From assembly GCA_037903355.1 (NCBI GenBank), contig JBAJFE010000014.1, positions 5,890,001-5,954,000 on the forward strand: DNA of 64,000 nucleotides, read 5' to 3'. The position numbers were made by a program, and so were the translations under genes. Of this stretch, positions 12,801 to 22,531 are shown piece after piece (position 1 is the first letter of the stretch; each line of letters begins with the position of its first letter). The notes beneath the pieces were generated by a model. It searched no databases and was not told where the DNA came from. It saw only the letters and a program-made list of their open reading frames with translations. This DNA comes from Trichuris trichiura. Its lineage: Eukaryota > Nematoda > Enoplea > Trichinellida > Trichuridae.

Positions 12801-15800
12801 CATAAGAACCGACTTTGCGAAACGGAGGCCATTCGTCAGGATCACTGTCCATCTCAGATAAATCATTGTAGCCTTCGAACAGCAATGCTGAATTCATTGC
12901 GTATATCATGGGAAATGCTGGTAAACTTCCATGCCAGAACTTTACGGAACCATCCTCATGCCTACAACAATCAAAATTAGTTTAGAACTGTTAATCGTAT
13001 CCAATCGAATAACCCTGTGACAAGAAGATCTAAACATGGTGGCGAGCTTTCGCTGTTACAGCGACCACCTTTAACAGGCCAGCTGCGTAGAGAAAAAGTT
13101 CGATCCTTCGGAGCTCTCTTCAAGCCTGCAGTTCTTATTCTACTGAACGTTGCACGTGGTATGTCCGATAAGTAGAAACATGCGGTCACCGGCGACGCGT
13201 GAAACGGCTGAAGATAAGGTAAACTCCAGCATGGCCAATCGTCTGACAGCAAGTCAATTGCTACAAACTCTTCTTCGCACAACACAAACAATGCTCCTGG
13301 TTCAGTACAGCCTGAAAAGCTAAGCAGATGCAATCATACAGCACCAAGACACTATGAAAACATAACCGAAACGGAGAAAACTGAAAATTAACTTAAATAC
13401 TTATAAAAAAAAGATGAAAAAGTAGAAACAGTATCTGACCTAATGAACGTTCTAGGAGGGATGGTTGATGACAGTACCGATAATTTCATTTTACAAATTT
13501 GTTGCCTGTTTATCCGCTGTAAAGTAAAACTTTATTTGAGACACGAAGTTTCTAAGTCTTTCTTGATCCGTTGTCTCACGCTGACGGCGGATCAAGATAG
13601 ACCTAACAGATTTGCATCCCAAACAAAATCCTTCTTCAAAATAGCTAAGCAAACCGTACATACACACATACACAGTAAAATTCTAGTAAACTTCGCAACG
13701 AAATCAAATCCAAGTTCTTCCAGACTTAGTGTTAAGGTAAGCTCCATTTAATGAACTAAGGTAAATTACTCATCATGGTGCAACAGTGTGGTGCTTTACG
13801 ATCAAACCTGATCCATCAACAACGTGTAAAAAAGTGTCGCTCTAACTAATAAGCTGGTGACTGACAGCATTAGAACTGCATTAGAACTGAAAGTTACGGA
13901 ATATTTATTTACTTTACTGCATTGAACTAATTTATCGTTTCGTCAAGCATGAAAATTCATATTTAAATAATGTCTTACAAAATTTGGACCCCTAAAAGTT
14001 TATTTCCATTAGCGAAGCTTTCAGGCATTGGCAGTCCCAAAACAGCTGAACAGCCAAAGCAATGAACAAATTCCGCTCACTGTAATGAAGAGTCGATTAC
14101 TGTTCTGAGAATTCCACTCAGGCAGATACGACCGTCTGTCAATACAGCTTTACATCTCAGCACTTACTGCAATAATTGGCAAGTCATAAACAGGATTGTT
14201 GACAGGAAAAAAGCGTAAATGGTTGCAGTCAAAAAATACGTGACAAAAGAAATGTTCCTTCAAGCAGAAACTGCCCACTAGTCCTGCTGATAGTACTGAA
14301 GATAAGAAAGCAACATTTTATTAGTAAAATTTTCATAGTTTAAAATCTTTTCGCTTTCTGCCGCCAGCGTACTACAACGAATAGAATGTCAGTGTGCACA
14401 ACTGATCTCGTAAGACTGTTTTAAGACTTATAAAATGCCTTCACATATATCAATCATCCATTCTACCACGGAACTGGCGAGGGAACTCGAGTAGTTCAGT
14501 ACGCTCAACTTTTCTGCTGAATAGCTAGTACTCTCCCACCGTCGGTACTAATATCAACAAGACTTGGCCGTAAAGATTATCTGGAAACTTGAAACTGGAT
14601 GTTGCCAGAAAAAAGTTACTTTTCATAGATGTCCATAGTCCAACTAAGTTGCTCCCTAAGCATAAAAGCAGTAAGAACTTGGACAGTTTGGCCTGGGAAT
14701 AATAATAATAACAACAAAGAGCGAAAATTAAATTTACCTGCTTCTCCATCAGCGGCGAAAATGCTGAAGTCGAGAACTTGGCTAGTGAAATCAAAAACCA
14801 CCTGCTTTTCGCCCAACTGCACAGAAATAACATTTCGATCGGAATATGCTGCTCGGGGCATTCCGCCAATGAAAAACAGATAATCTTCGTTATGTCTAGA
14901 AGAGTAAAATCAATTGTGGCATTGAAAAGAGAGTTTTCTGCAAGAGCTTCTTGAAATTTCATAACTTTTGCCGAAAAAGCATTCTATTACAAGTCCACTG
15001 ATTGAACGAAGCTTTCGGAAAGGGGTTTGAATGTCCTGCAAGCTTCGCCGAAATAGCGACCCTTTAACATAAATAAAACGGTTTTTCCTTAAAAGGCCGT
15101 GAAGAACAACAACTAAAAAGGTTGTTGCCATTGGTGCGACATTAGTTGTTGTAAAGTTATCTCGAACTAGGAACATTAGTCCATCGAAGGTGGACGGAAC
15201 AACCTGTTTCCGCTTCCTTTTACGGAAAATTTGTCCCGTTGGTAATATTTTTAATATTCCGGAGCTTTCGGGTCAAACGAGACCCGTCTTCAGCGTTGTT
15301 AAAATAAAGCAATGAAGACTATGAGCAAAGGCTATCAATGACAGAGCAGCTAGAAACTGATCTTCCCGGTTTAAGGATGACATTTCTAATCTCAGTGTCA
15401 ATTGCAAGGTCAAGGAGGCTACGCGACTGATGAGGAAAGACTAACGCCCTGGTCGACGAAGATCCATGACAGTCAACGCGCGAACTGGCTGAGAAGATGG
15501 GCTGCAGTCAAGTGTCTGAGAACCCCGACATGTGCTATCTATGAGATAGGTAAAGAAAATGGGATCATGGGTCAAGACGACAAAATTTGATGAGCTAATA
15601 GTAAAGATGACAAAGTCCAGGACGTTTATGCCCCACGTTTTCTCCTCGATCGATATCATCAAGTTCTGGCCCAAGGTCACCCGCTCTTCAGCCAGATCAT
15701 CACAGGCGGCGTGAAGCTGCGCCTGTATGCCTACATGAAACAGAAGAAGGAATGGATGAGTCCTGGTAAGGATCCAACCCTGCGAACAGAAGCCTGAACT

Positions 15801-18800
15801 GCATCAACGAAACACTGCGCTCTCCGTCTGGCAGGATTGTGAGGGTGTTACATATTTTGAATTACTTCCAAAGAAACAGATGATCACCACTACAATTTAT
15901 GTAGAATAATTACGGCGTTTGGCGAGCGCGGTTCACCAGAAAAGGCAGAAGCGGCATGCTATCATCCTACAGCATGATGCCAGACCGCACCTATCAATCA
16001 TCACAAAAACAGCTATCTACGAACTTGGATGGGAGGTGCTTTTCCATAGGAATTATTCGCTTGACTTCGCCCAATCTGGATACCATCTTTCCCGTACGCT
16101 CGCTGTCAGTTTGCGCGACGTTCCCTTCATTAATGACGAAAAGTTCTAAGGATTGCTCTCCAACTTATTTTAAAAACTCGACATTTTTACTGGCATGAAA
16201 AAGAACAGCAGACCAGTCGTTGGGAAGCCGAATAAATTTTTGACTGTCGACGGAAAAAATTAAGGCAGTGCAAAAAAGTGGAACGAACTTGTGAAACAAC
16301 TCAATAGTGAAAGATTTGGTATACATCCCCTAATGGTAAAGGGAATGCAAATTAAGTAAAGCCAAAACAGGAAATGAAAGAAATAAAATCTTAGGAATGA
16401 AAGAAAAGGGAATGAGGTGCTGTCTTCACCCAAGAATTCGCTACAAATGATAACTGTCCATCGGCAGGTGATTCAGTTATAAGGAGACAGTCCGTGACGT
16501 ATACGATGTTTGTCCACAACTCATGCACATCATACGCGTTACAAGCTCCTCCCTTAATTGAATCACCTACCGATAAACAGTTATCATTTACGGCGAATTC
16601 TTGGGTAAAGAACGGGACTTCCTCCCCTTCTCACCCATTTCATTTCCCTCTGTTCGAATGCTCATTTGGCTAGAAAGTTCACTGCTTCTTTCAATTTCAA
16701 AAAAGCTTGACCCGTCAACAGCGATACACTTGTCATCTTGGTCAAGCTTGTACCCGAAAGCTACGGAATAAACACTGTTAAAAAACTAGCTAGAAATCGC
16801 TCAGAAACGGGTTGCAAGCGTAATTGTAAGACCTACCACAAAAATTTACGCGCTCATTAAATGCTACGAATTCGAAACTTCACTTCATATACTAGACCTA
16901 TTTCGCTTTAATCTAGCTTTTCTAACAAATGATAATTTTAAAGCGATGTTTCCGAGCCGGCGGTACCGCTGCACTAAAGAAGCCAAAAGGGACGCCGAAT
17001 AGTCCTCTTGACAATGCATAACTGCAAATGCGGAGTGCATATCTAACATTGCTGACGTCCAGACAAGAGCAAGAAACGCAATAGCATGCCGACACTGGTC
17101 ACGCATTGCGTTCTTTTTTCGCTTCTTTGGGGAATACACTCTTTGTCTAGTTTGAAACACAGGCGCTGCCCAGAGCCCAAATAGGCTTTCCTTGGCATAA
17201 CTTTGGCTTCAGCACGCATGGCACGACTCCTGTTCGGCAGAAAAAAGCTATAATAGACATCGTTCTTCAAAGCGTTTCTGTGCTGGAGAGAACAAGTTGG
17301 CGGTCATTGGTAAGCTCCGTTTGCCAATATGAATTCCTGCCTGATCTGAAGGGATAAAACAGCGCTTCTTAATGACACTTCTACTTCGAGCTCAGTCTTC
17401 GACAGCTCGTAAAGTCGTTTCGCTGGATGTAACGGGTTTGGCAAAAGACCGTTTCTCTGGAGTTGAGAATGCAGAACTACAATTTCAGGAAGAGTTCGTA
17501 GAGCTGCAGGCCGCCAGCGAAGAGCAAGTCAACATTTAAACTTGGATACAGAACCTTTCTGCTGCAAAGCGACATTCCACGCTTATACCTAATGTGTGAA
17601 ATCTCTTTATTTCATTTCCCTCTTCGTATCTATTTTAGCTTAGATTTGGTTTCGTTGCGTTGCTGACGAAAAGAAACTTCAAATTGTAATTCAAGGGGAT
17701 CTAAGACTCCGGCTAACTAACATAGAGCCGGAAGAGGAAAAGCAGCTCCCGCTGCGTGGTTCCCAAGCCTTATGATGAAGTTTGCTCGCTATGTTACATT
17801 TATGAGTGCAACAAGCAAATTCAGCAGTGGTGCCAAGGACCATCTTTTATCCGTTTGGAATATTGCGTGGGAGTTCAATTTCCTTAGGCGAACCAAGCTA
17901 TTGGCCGGTGAACGCTCGAGAAACTGCTAGTCCAAAAACGATACGCTGGCGGGGAAGCCAGTGGGAAAGACTGATTCAAACTCACAATCCCCAAGACAGG
18001 CACTGGTGACCAGATACGACATATCCATTTGTTTAAAACCTCAGACTGCACAGGAGCTTAGGGAAATGGATTTCTCGGGGGTTAGGAATACGGGTTATTT
18101 ACAGATATCACTTAACGTTTTGTACGCGAACTGTATGCCAGGCACAAATTGAAATAGCTATATAAGCACTGTAAAAGTTCTTACTGATTCTTTTTACGCA
18201 CCTTCTACTGCTATGAGTAACAATTTTGGTTATCGATTTGCAAGGAAATGGCCCGAAGGGGCTTCGCGTGTCCATTTGCACAGTCGTATCCGTCTTTGGT
18301 AACCAGGTTATGTACGAACCATCCGTATGCGAGGAGCAAAACTTCTCCTCTTCATCGTGCCAACAGAGAGACTCTACTTTGTGTGAAGCGACAAACGTCC
18401 TGCATGCTCTGTCCAACCCGAAATCCCACAACACAATTAAGCCGCGATTATATCCCAAGAGAAGCTATAAAATGGAGCTAGGAAAATTGCCCGACAGATT
18501 TTACCAGCTACTTTGTTAGGATCCTTTGGATGAACAGCGAAGGCCTCAACTGCTCCTGGGTTAAGCTTAAAATCGTCTTCAGGAATTCTGAAAACACAAA
18601 CGATGAATGAGACTCTTCTTCCTACACAGCAGCCGCTAACCTTGGGGCAACTGCTTCCTGGTAAATTATACAGTCAACAATTTCAAACGTCCTCGTGTTT
18701 AGCGAGTAAACGTTGCCGCTTTCAGTCCCGGCGAAAATACAGCGAGTTCCATTATAGATACCCGAACAACAGCAGGACACTTGTTTTAGTCTGTGCACGA

Positions 18801-19384
18801 AACGTCATTTTATATTTTCACTGCATTGTAAGAACCGCACCTCCCAACAGTCGAACATTTCTTTACATGATCTAAACAATATTTGCCGTCTCGGAGGTTC
18901 ATTCCGAAAAGATGAAAACTCTGGTCGTGACAAAATGCCACCAACCGCATCTAAAATTTAACCACTTACTTTAAGTTATTAACGACAGGAAAGTGTAAGA
19001 CAATTAACTACACACCTCTTTTGGCAGAAAAAACAGGCTAGCAAAGGAAAGCTGGCTTTTGGTATCGTTCACAAATTCGACTCCTGGCTGCCCGAGGCTG
19101 CAAATAACTAACTTCAGGGCTTTCTTTTAAAACAAAACCTACACTTTCAAGACCCCTGTCCGAGTGCCAATCGCGATAAACCCCAAATGCTCGTCGCAGG
19201 CTAAACATGAGGGTTGCGAAGGGAATCCAAATCGAAAAGTCTTAAAAATTAATCTTCAGCCTAGCTGAACGACATGACGGTTCACTACCTTTCTATATTG
19301 AAAAAATTCTGAAGAAACGCGTTCTTTGGAGTCAGACGCCGCTACGCCGGGAAACTTCGATCGCAGATACTTCAACAAATCCAT
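3855..19384 (-). CDS. lgl: Lethal(2) giant larvae homologue (WD40 polarity protein), 17 exons
   Basis: Cortical polarity scaffold that opposes the aPKC/Par complex; in this family aPKC phosphorylation releases the protein from the membrane. My exons, given 5' to 3' on the minus strand: 19384-19289, 19240-19143, 19097-19016, 18950-18841, 18790-18641, 18587-18512, 18464-18202, 14895-14738, 13311-13014, 12961-12661, 12599-12424, 12377-12289, 12240-12126, 12060-11894, 11832-11564, 4331-4223, 4168-3855. All junctions are GT-AG and every phase matches, giving 957 codons with the stop. Family landmarks: GQPGVEF (exon 3), LLLGYNRGLIVLWD (exon 7), IGGMPRAAYSD (exon 8), EEEFVAIDL (exon 9), HEDGSVKFW and EWPPFRKVG (exon 10), the basic-serine cluster at residues 649-664 with Ser650/654/658 (exon 13), TLWVGTNAGVVFAY (exon 15) and HGEGFYLLS (exon 17). 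Length is near that of nematode Lgl. Intron 15 is 7.2 kb and intron 7 is 3.3 kb, both filled with transposon debris. A further C-terminal exon (GT at AATCAAG/GTATTGG) is possible. Confidence 0.93.
4490..5118 (+). pseudogene. FLYWCH-type MULE transposase relic in Lgl intron 15
   Basis: Two overlapping plus frames carry pieces of a Mutator-like transposase. The end of a FLYWCH-like zinc finger (CR...T, then HNHLPRPNGV, then SEVRSRLRNT) is followed by the typical linker AARLPPADALRQTTNKIRR near 4790-4850. After a frame change, the start of the MULE domain follows: LLLFVTSSNVERLAG, then DNTFKTVPTVFYQLYTIHA near 4950-5075. The remaining catalytic part is absent after about 5118. The frameshift and truncation make it a relic. 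It lies antisense to the host gene. Confidence 0.75.
5245..5765. repeat. Nested foldback element enclosing a Tigger-like MITE
   Basis: The outer arms (about 5245-5360 and 5651-5765) are inverted copies built from a degenerate 22-25 bp word of the form CGAATGGTCAAAATACCGAA, repeated several times. Inside them, 5361-5647 is a second inverted repeat. It starts CAGTCGAGCATCGTCATCC and ends with the complement of a pogo-type end (ATAACGAAGGTCGACTG, then TA). Its arms also share GCGGTTTGTC..GATAAAG. The inner part resembles a pogo/Tigger MITE, and the outer arms look like a separate foldback repeat into which it inserted. Confidence 0.7.
6490..6842 (+). pseudogene. Penelope-like element fragment (RT end and GIY-YIG)
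   Basis: Plus-strand translation near 6500-6620 aligns by eye with the PLE at 20887-22689: FNVYFKGSATLRS and INDKIRLP against FNVRFKSSCNFRS and RNDKIKVP. It then gives SYIGQMGKALFRRC against SYIGETGNTLLKRF. Further on, GRLQEAMNKTIKASATAQHASLC matches the same copy's post-nuclease region. Reading frames shift several times. It is an old 5'- and 3'-truncated copy in Lgl intron 15. Confidence 0.75.
7269..7308 (-). ncRNA. Hammerhead-like motif (degraded stem II)
   Basis: Read on the minus strand: CCG, CTGAAGA, C, a partly decayed stem II, then GAA-AGCT-C and CGG closing stem I. The core letters are kept, but only part of stem II can pair. It is in sense orientation inside Lgl intron 15. Confidence 0.5.
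7314..9250. other. Lgl intron 15, no gene recognised
   Basis: Roughly 1.9 kb of intron with only short frames that resemble nothing known. No coding exon or clear inverted repeat was found. Confidence 0.4.
9255..9535. repeat. Palindromic PLE 3'-end foldback with hammerhead
   Basis: Left and right halves are inverted copies of the sequence that follows the hammerhead in the full PLE (words such as GCTCATCCATCCGTTGGTA and TTGTTCTGTATTTT). The outer parts also pair (TACGGTAT, then TTCTTGCCCGTTGA). The right half has the complete hammerhead; the left half keeps only its 3' piece. No coding sequence is present. Confidence 0.75.
9394..9433 (+). ncRNA. Hammerhead-like ribozyme motif
   Basis: TCG, CTGACGA, C, stem II GGGAC/GTCCC with a 7-nt loop, GAA, one-pair stem III AGCT, H17 = C, then CGA closing stem I with 3 pairs. 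The core is intact apart from the unpaired C before stem II that is shared by all copies here. Confidence 0.65.
10545..10733 (-). mobile_element. Minimal palindromic PLE derivative with 13-bp target duplication
   Basis: The element is only two inverted PLE ends fused head to head (CATAGTTGATCTTCTGGTTC, then TTACTTACAGATACATC words in both orientations). It is flanked by a perfect 13-bp direct repeat, AAGCTCCTCTGTT, at 10532-10544 and 10734-10746. Read on the minus strand it has the same asymmetric layout as the full PLE: a short inverted 5' end and a longer 3' end reaching the TCTTTCGA tail. It contains no coding capacity and no hammerhead. Confidence 0.85.
11147..11249. mobile_element. Minimal palindromic PLE derivative (decayed)
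   Basis: Arms of about 50 bp (CATAGTTGATCTTCGGTTAA, and its complement ending near 11249) meet at TAAGTA/ATTACTTA. They are the same PLE terminus seen at 10545-10733 but further diverged and shorter. No target duplication was visible. Confidence 0.65.
11300..11516. repeat. MITE with ~66-bp terminal inverted repeats
   Basis: The left arm begins CCGTATATTACGG and the right arm ends with its inverted copy. Both contain CCTCTACCTAAGTAATGGG. The arms are separated by about 85 bp of unrelated sequence. A flanking TAC may be a 3-bp target duplication. No coding capacity is seen, and the superfamily cannot be assigned. It sits just inside Lgl intron 15 next to exon 15. Confidence 0.75.
13312..14737. 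other. Lgl intron 8, nothing further recognised
   Basis: The phases of the flanking exons (14895-14738 and 13311-13014) join directly to give DGEAGCTEPGALF, so no exon is needed here. Open frames in the interval do not resemble Lgl or another family. Confidence 0.5.
15259..15295 (-). ncRNA. Hammerhead-like ribozyme motif in Lgl intron 7
   Basis: Minus strand: CG, CTGAAGA, C, stem II GGGTC/GACCC, GAA, AGCT, C, CGG. Stem II is perfect; stem I keeps two clear pairs. It is sense with respect to Lgl and would be present in the unspliced transcript. Confidence 0.6.
15900..16260 (+). pseudogene. mariner-like transposase relic
   Basis: The frame near 15960-16150 reads LQHDARPHLS, then ELGWEVLFHRNYSLDFAQSGYHLSRTL. 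This matches the mariner catalytic block (HDNARPH; GWEVLPHPPYSPDLAPSDYHLFRSL) with substitutions. Only the C-terminal catalytic part is readable, and the frames upstream to about 15400 are broken. It lies in Lgl intron 7, antisense to Lgl. Confidence 0.75.
16390..16650. repeat. MITE/foldback repeat
   Basis: A long imperfect palindrome. Its strongest arms are 16426-16490 and 16548-16612, sharing CCCAAGAATTCGC, AAATGATAACTG and AGGTGATTCA in inverted form. Weaker pairing extends to about 16390 and 16650. It encodes nothing and lies in Lgl intron 7. Confidence 0.7.
16651..18201. other. Rest of Lgl intron 7
   Basis: No exon or complete repeat was recognised. A piece near 16751-16769 (CCCGAAAGCTACGG) resembles the 3' half of the hammerhead motifs without a CUGA strand. 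Confidence 0.4.
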
Positions 19385-19741
19385 ATTTCTTCAGCAATAC
19401 CGCGAAGAGAAGTACCAGTACTTTGTGTGTATAATCTGCACAGCGCAAGAATCAATGGCCATTTAAAAGGAGATATCAACAGGTTCGAAAAACCGATCAG
19501 AAAACCGCCAACAATGACTCATCGTACACAAAATCTGTGCGATAAAATAGGCTGATTAAGCACTTGTAAAAAGACAAGTTGAAAAATCACTCTTAAAAAA
19601 TACTGACGCATTTAAAGCTCCGCGTACAAAAATACCATTTAGAGATAATAGAGACACTTGCCAAACCCTTGCTTTAGATTACCGTAGCCTAGAGATGAAC
19701 CTTTTAATCATTACCTGCGGCAGCAGTTGTAACAAAAGAAA

Positions 19742-20210
19742 TAATGATAAAACTTGTATTCTTTTTCTTTTCTTCCAACGGGCGTTTAGAAATTTTGTTC
19801 TTATCTTTTATGTAGCCCGCTTTTTATTAATGCTTATTACATAAACGTTTAATGCGGAGTTTTCGGGCCTCACCGTGGCCCGTCATCAGCGCAATTTGTG
19901 CCACCCGTCGGGTTTCGGTGTCGCCTAGTCAATCAGACGGTGCAGCGAGCGTCCAACCGACCTTCCGCGACGGCGGCACATTAACAAAAGTGGACCAACG
20001 AGCAAACAAACGACGTACACCTGTCTGTTTTAAACAAACGGGTTTTAAACTCTCTTCTTTCTTCTCTGTCTTTTGTTGTCTTCTTTTTTCTGCATGCCAG
20101 CTTGCACTCGATTTCGTTTTCCTTTTCTTCTCTTCTAACGGACGTTTAAAAATTTTGTTCTAGTCTTTTATGCACCGGTATTTTCGGTAGGTCGGTACCA
20201 AGACTAACGT
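19742..20210 (-). repeat. Direct repeat pair with hammerhead ends, upstream of Lgl
   Basis: A block of about 55 bp at 19752-19806 (containing CGTTTAGAAATTTTGTTCT) recurs at 20115-20168, about 365 bp away in the same orientation. On the minus strand the first copy is associated with a complete hammerhead (19854-19892). The second is followed by a decayed version (20173-20205, keeping CCGAAAATACCGG). This resembles the paired pseudo-LTRs of Penelope elements or a non-autonomous retrozyme, without coding sequence between. Confidence 0.5.
19854..19892 (-). ncRNA. Hammerhead-like ribozyme motif (best core)
   Basis: Minus strand: GCG, CTGATGA, C, stem II GGGCC/GGCCC with loop ACGGTGA, GAA, AACT, C, CGC. 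It has the classical CUGAUGA core, a perfect five-pair stem II and a three-pair stem I. It lies about 470 bp upstream of the Lgl start codon in the sense orientation, so it could be in a 5' leader or promoter-proximal transcript. Confidence 0.65.
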
Positions 20211-20647
20211 TTATTTTTCGTGGACAAATAAGAAGCCTACGTCATTTCAACCGTATTCACTGAACAGTGTAAAGCTGTAAATCACAAGATCATGAAGCCA
20301 AAGTTCTGTTACCAAACATGCTAAACCACCGCTGACGCAAATTCTGAACAGTATTTAGAGTTCACCGACAGCAAAAGCGTATCTGTGTCCACTAGGTGAC
20401 TTCAATCATGTCGCCGGTATTCCTAACAACTTCTCATGTTACGTCAAGGCATACCTGATTTTGTATCACCTAGTAGAGATACTCGTAAAAAGTTGGGGTA
20501 CGCCAATTCATGCTAGATTCCAACAAGCTTAGATTGTCACACGCGTCAGGGACCCGCAACTTTATTTTTTTTGTTCGGTCTTTATTCCGTATGTTAGATC
20601 TTTCGATGTACCGTTATCGTCAGTGATGTCAGAGAAATATTCCCAAC

Positions 20648-20687
20648 ATTGCTGACGATGGAACAAGAGCTGTTCCGAAAAGTACGA
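20648..20687 (+). ncRNA. Hammerhead-like ribozyme motif of a truncated PLE end
   Basis: TTG, CTGACGA, T, GGAAC/GTTCC, GAA, AAGT, A, CGA. It is followed by ATTTGTTCATCGATTATCTGGTAGGGCAT in pieces, a diverged form of the PLE 3' tail. It is probably the remnant of an older copy next to the larger PLE. Confidence 0.55.
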
Positions 20688-20993
20688 AAAATTTCCCTCG
20701 TACTTTCTAAAACAATTTGTTCATCGATTATCTGGTAGGGCATCTGTGTAGCTCAACTGCAGATTTCCACGACAAGGGGGAAAGACACGACTGAGGAAAG
20801 GCGTGAAAATATAGACTTCCTTTAGACATTACCCAATGATCATGAATGGAGAAAGAGATTAAAAGGATTACACAGAGAATATGATTTCATAGTAGATCTT
20901 CAGATTCACGGGTTTGGCCTGTTGGATGTATCTGTAAATAAACTTCAGTGTCATTCGAGACACCTCAAGTGTCACCTCAAGACTTTGTTCATA

Positions 20994-22426
20994 TCTAAAA
21001 ACTATAATCCAACCCCTAACCGGTAAACGCGAGTCCAATGTTAAAAATTGTAAAGAATTTTGTTCCACACTAAAAGACATAAAAATGCAGCCCGGTGACA
21101 TCATGGTCAGTTACGATGTAAAAGACCTTTTCACAAGCGTTCCCATAAAATATACCATCAACTTGCTTCAAACTCTGTTAGATGCGGACGACACCATCTT
21201 GCAGAGGACAAAATTAAACCCCACCCACATAGTTAAATTAGTGTCGTTCTGCATGCGCGAGGGCAACTACTTCAGATTCCAGGATAGTTTCTTCTCACAA
21301 AAAGACGGTGCGCTTATGGGCAGTCCACTCAACCCCCTTACTTGCGGTGATCTTCATGGAACATCTCGAAGAAAAAGCCTTCAGCACTCTGCAAGACTGT
21401 GCCCCTCCTATCCTTTTCAAAAGATATGTAGACGACATCTTTGCCATCATAAAATCAGGCAGTGAAGAAACTCTCTTGGAACACCTGAATAGTCTCTTCC
21501 CCAACCAGATAACGCTAACCATTGAGAAGGAAAATAATTGTAAACTCCCTTTTCTAGATGTCTTAGTCATTAAACAAGGGAATAAGTTAAAAACAACAGT
21601 TTATAGGAAACCTACCCACTCGGACCGGCACCTAAACTTTTCTTCTCATCACCCTATTTCAGTTAAAAGAGGTATAGTTAAAGGGATGGTTGACAGGGCC
21701 CTAACGGTTTGTGACCCCGAATATTTAAATACAGAATTAAGACACATTTATAACACACTATGCAGTAACGGATACCCCAGTAAATTCATCAATTCCATTA
21801 TTAAACAGTGCCAACAAAATAAACCTTCATCACCGTCCCCGCCTGATAACCAACAACGCCCGGTGCTGCTCCTTCCCTACTACAGTGGTTTAAGTGAACG
21901 AATCAGGAGACTGGGGCGCTCCTTAAATTTCAACGTGAGATTTAAAAGTTCATGTAATTTTCGTTCGATTGTGAGAAATGACAAGATCAAGGTTCCTTTT
22001 GACAGCAGACCCGGTGTCATTTACCAAATAAAGTGTGGTTGCAACGCCTCCTACATAGGAGAAACGGGCAACACTTTACTTAAGAGATTCGGCCAACACA
22101 TGAAGAATGTGTTGACATACAAGAACGCCGAACGAAGACTCAATGGGATACAGGCCACCGGCCGAGGGCGTCCACCGACAACGGACCCTCGAAAAGCCAT
22201 GGAGAACGCGATAAGTGCCTCAGTGATCGTTGAGCACGCATCTCGGTGCACACTCGACCCGCACCCGAAGATCATATGCCACGAAAACTTATTACATCTT
22301 AGGCGTATTAAGGAGGCTCTGTACATCCAGAGCAACTCCACTATCAATCGCGACAATGGCGTGGAGGTTAGTGAAGTATGGGCTGCGCCGATTAATAAAT
22401 TCCAATGCTGCGCCCTACCCAACTAA
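20994..22426 (+). pseudogene. PLE reverse transcriptase/GIY-YIG endonuclease, frameshifted
   Basis: The first frame (open from about 20994, through 21465) carries IIQPLTGKRESNVKN, then MVSYDVKDLFTSVP (RT motif A) and GALMGSP. The frame breaks near 21335 at AACCCCCTTACTTGCGG, where one base shifts reading into a second frame of about 370 codons. That frame has FKRYVDDIFAII (motif C), LPFLDVLV, the PLE linker, and a GIY-YIG nuclease: GVIYQIKCGCNASYIGETG with LLKRFGQH, then EALYIQ. It ends at the stop near 22426. In this family RT copies the RNA and the nuclease nicks the target. The single-base shift and missing N-terminus would inactivate this copy. Confidence 0.9.
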
Positions 22427-22490
22427 TCAAACACCCATTGTACCCATGCGCTATATAAACCCCTTACCGAATAAACACCTTCTCCCCAAC

Positions 22491-22531
22491 ACTGCTGACG
22501 ACGGAACACGAGCAGTTCCGAAACGTACGGT
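22491..22531 (+). ncRNA. PLE hammerhead ribozyme motif
   Basis: ACTG, CTGACGA, C, stem II GGAAC/GTTCC with 7-nt loop ACGAGCA, GAA, ACGT (one-pair stem III), A, CGGT closing stem I with four pairs. It lies about 65 bp after the PLE stop codon and upstream of the conserved tail. Hammerheads of type I with tiny stem III are known in Penelope-like elements of animals; activity of this one is inferred. Confidence 0.7.

Noticed and set aside
14525..14962. 146-codon minus frame overlapping an Lgl exon
   Set aside because: It is in a different frame from the Lgl exon 14895-14738. The adjoining stretch after TTATTCCCAG looked like an extra exon, but exon 8 joins exon 9 (13311) directly in phase with the family sequence, so it is intron.
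15402..15680. Frames upstream of the mariner relic as a host exon
   Set aside because: No similarity to Lgl or to another protein could be defended, and the flanking Lgl exons join without it.
16736..16790. Possible additional hammerhead in Lgl intron 7
   Set aside because: Only the 3' half (CCCGAAAGCTACGG) is present; no CUGANGA strand or stem II partner is found upstream.
22051..22422. Antisense frame across the PLE nuclease region
   Set aside because: It mirrors the GIY-YIG coding strand and has no domain of its own.
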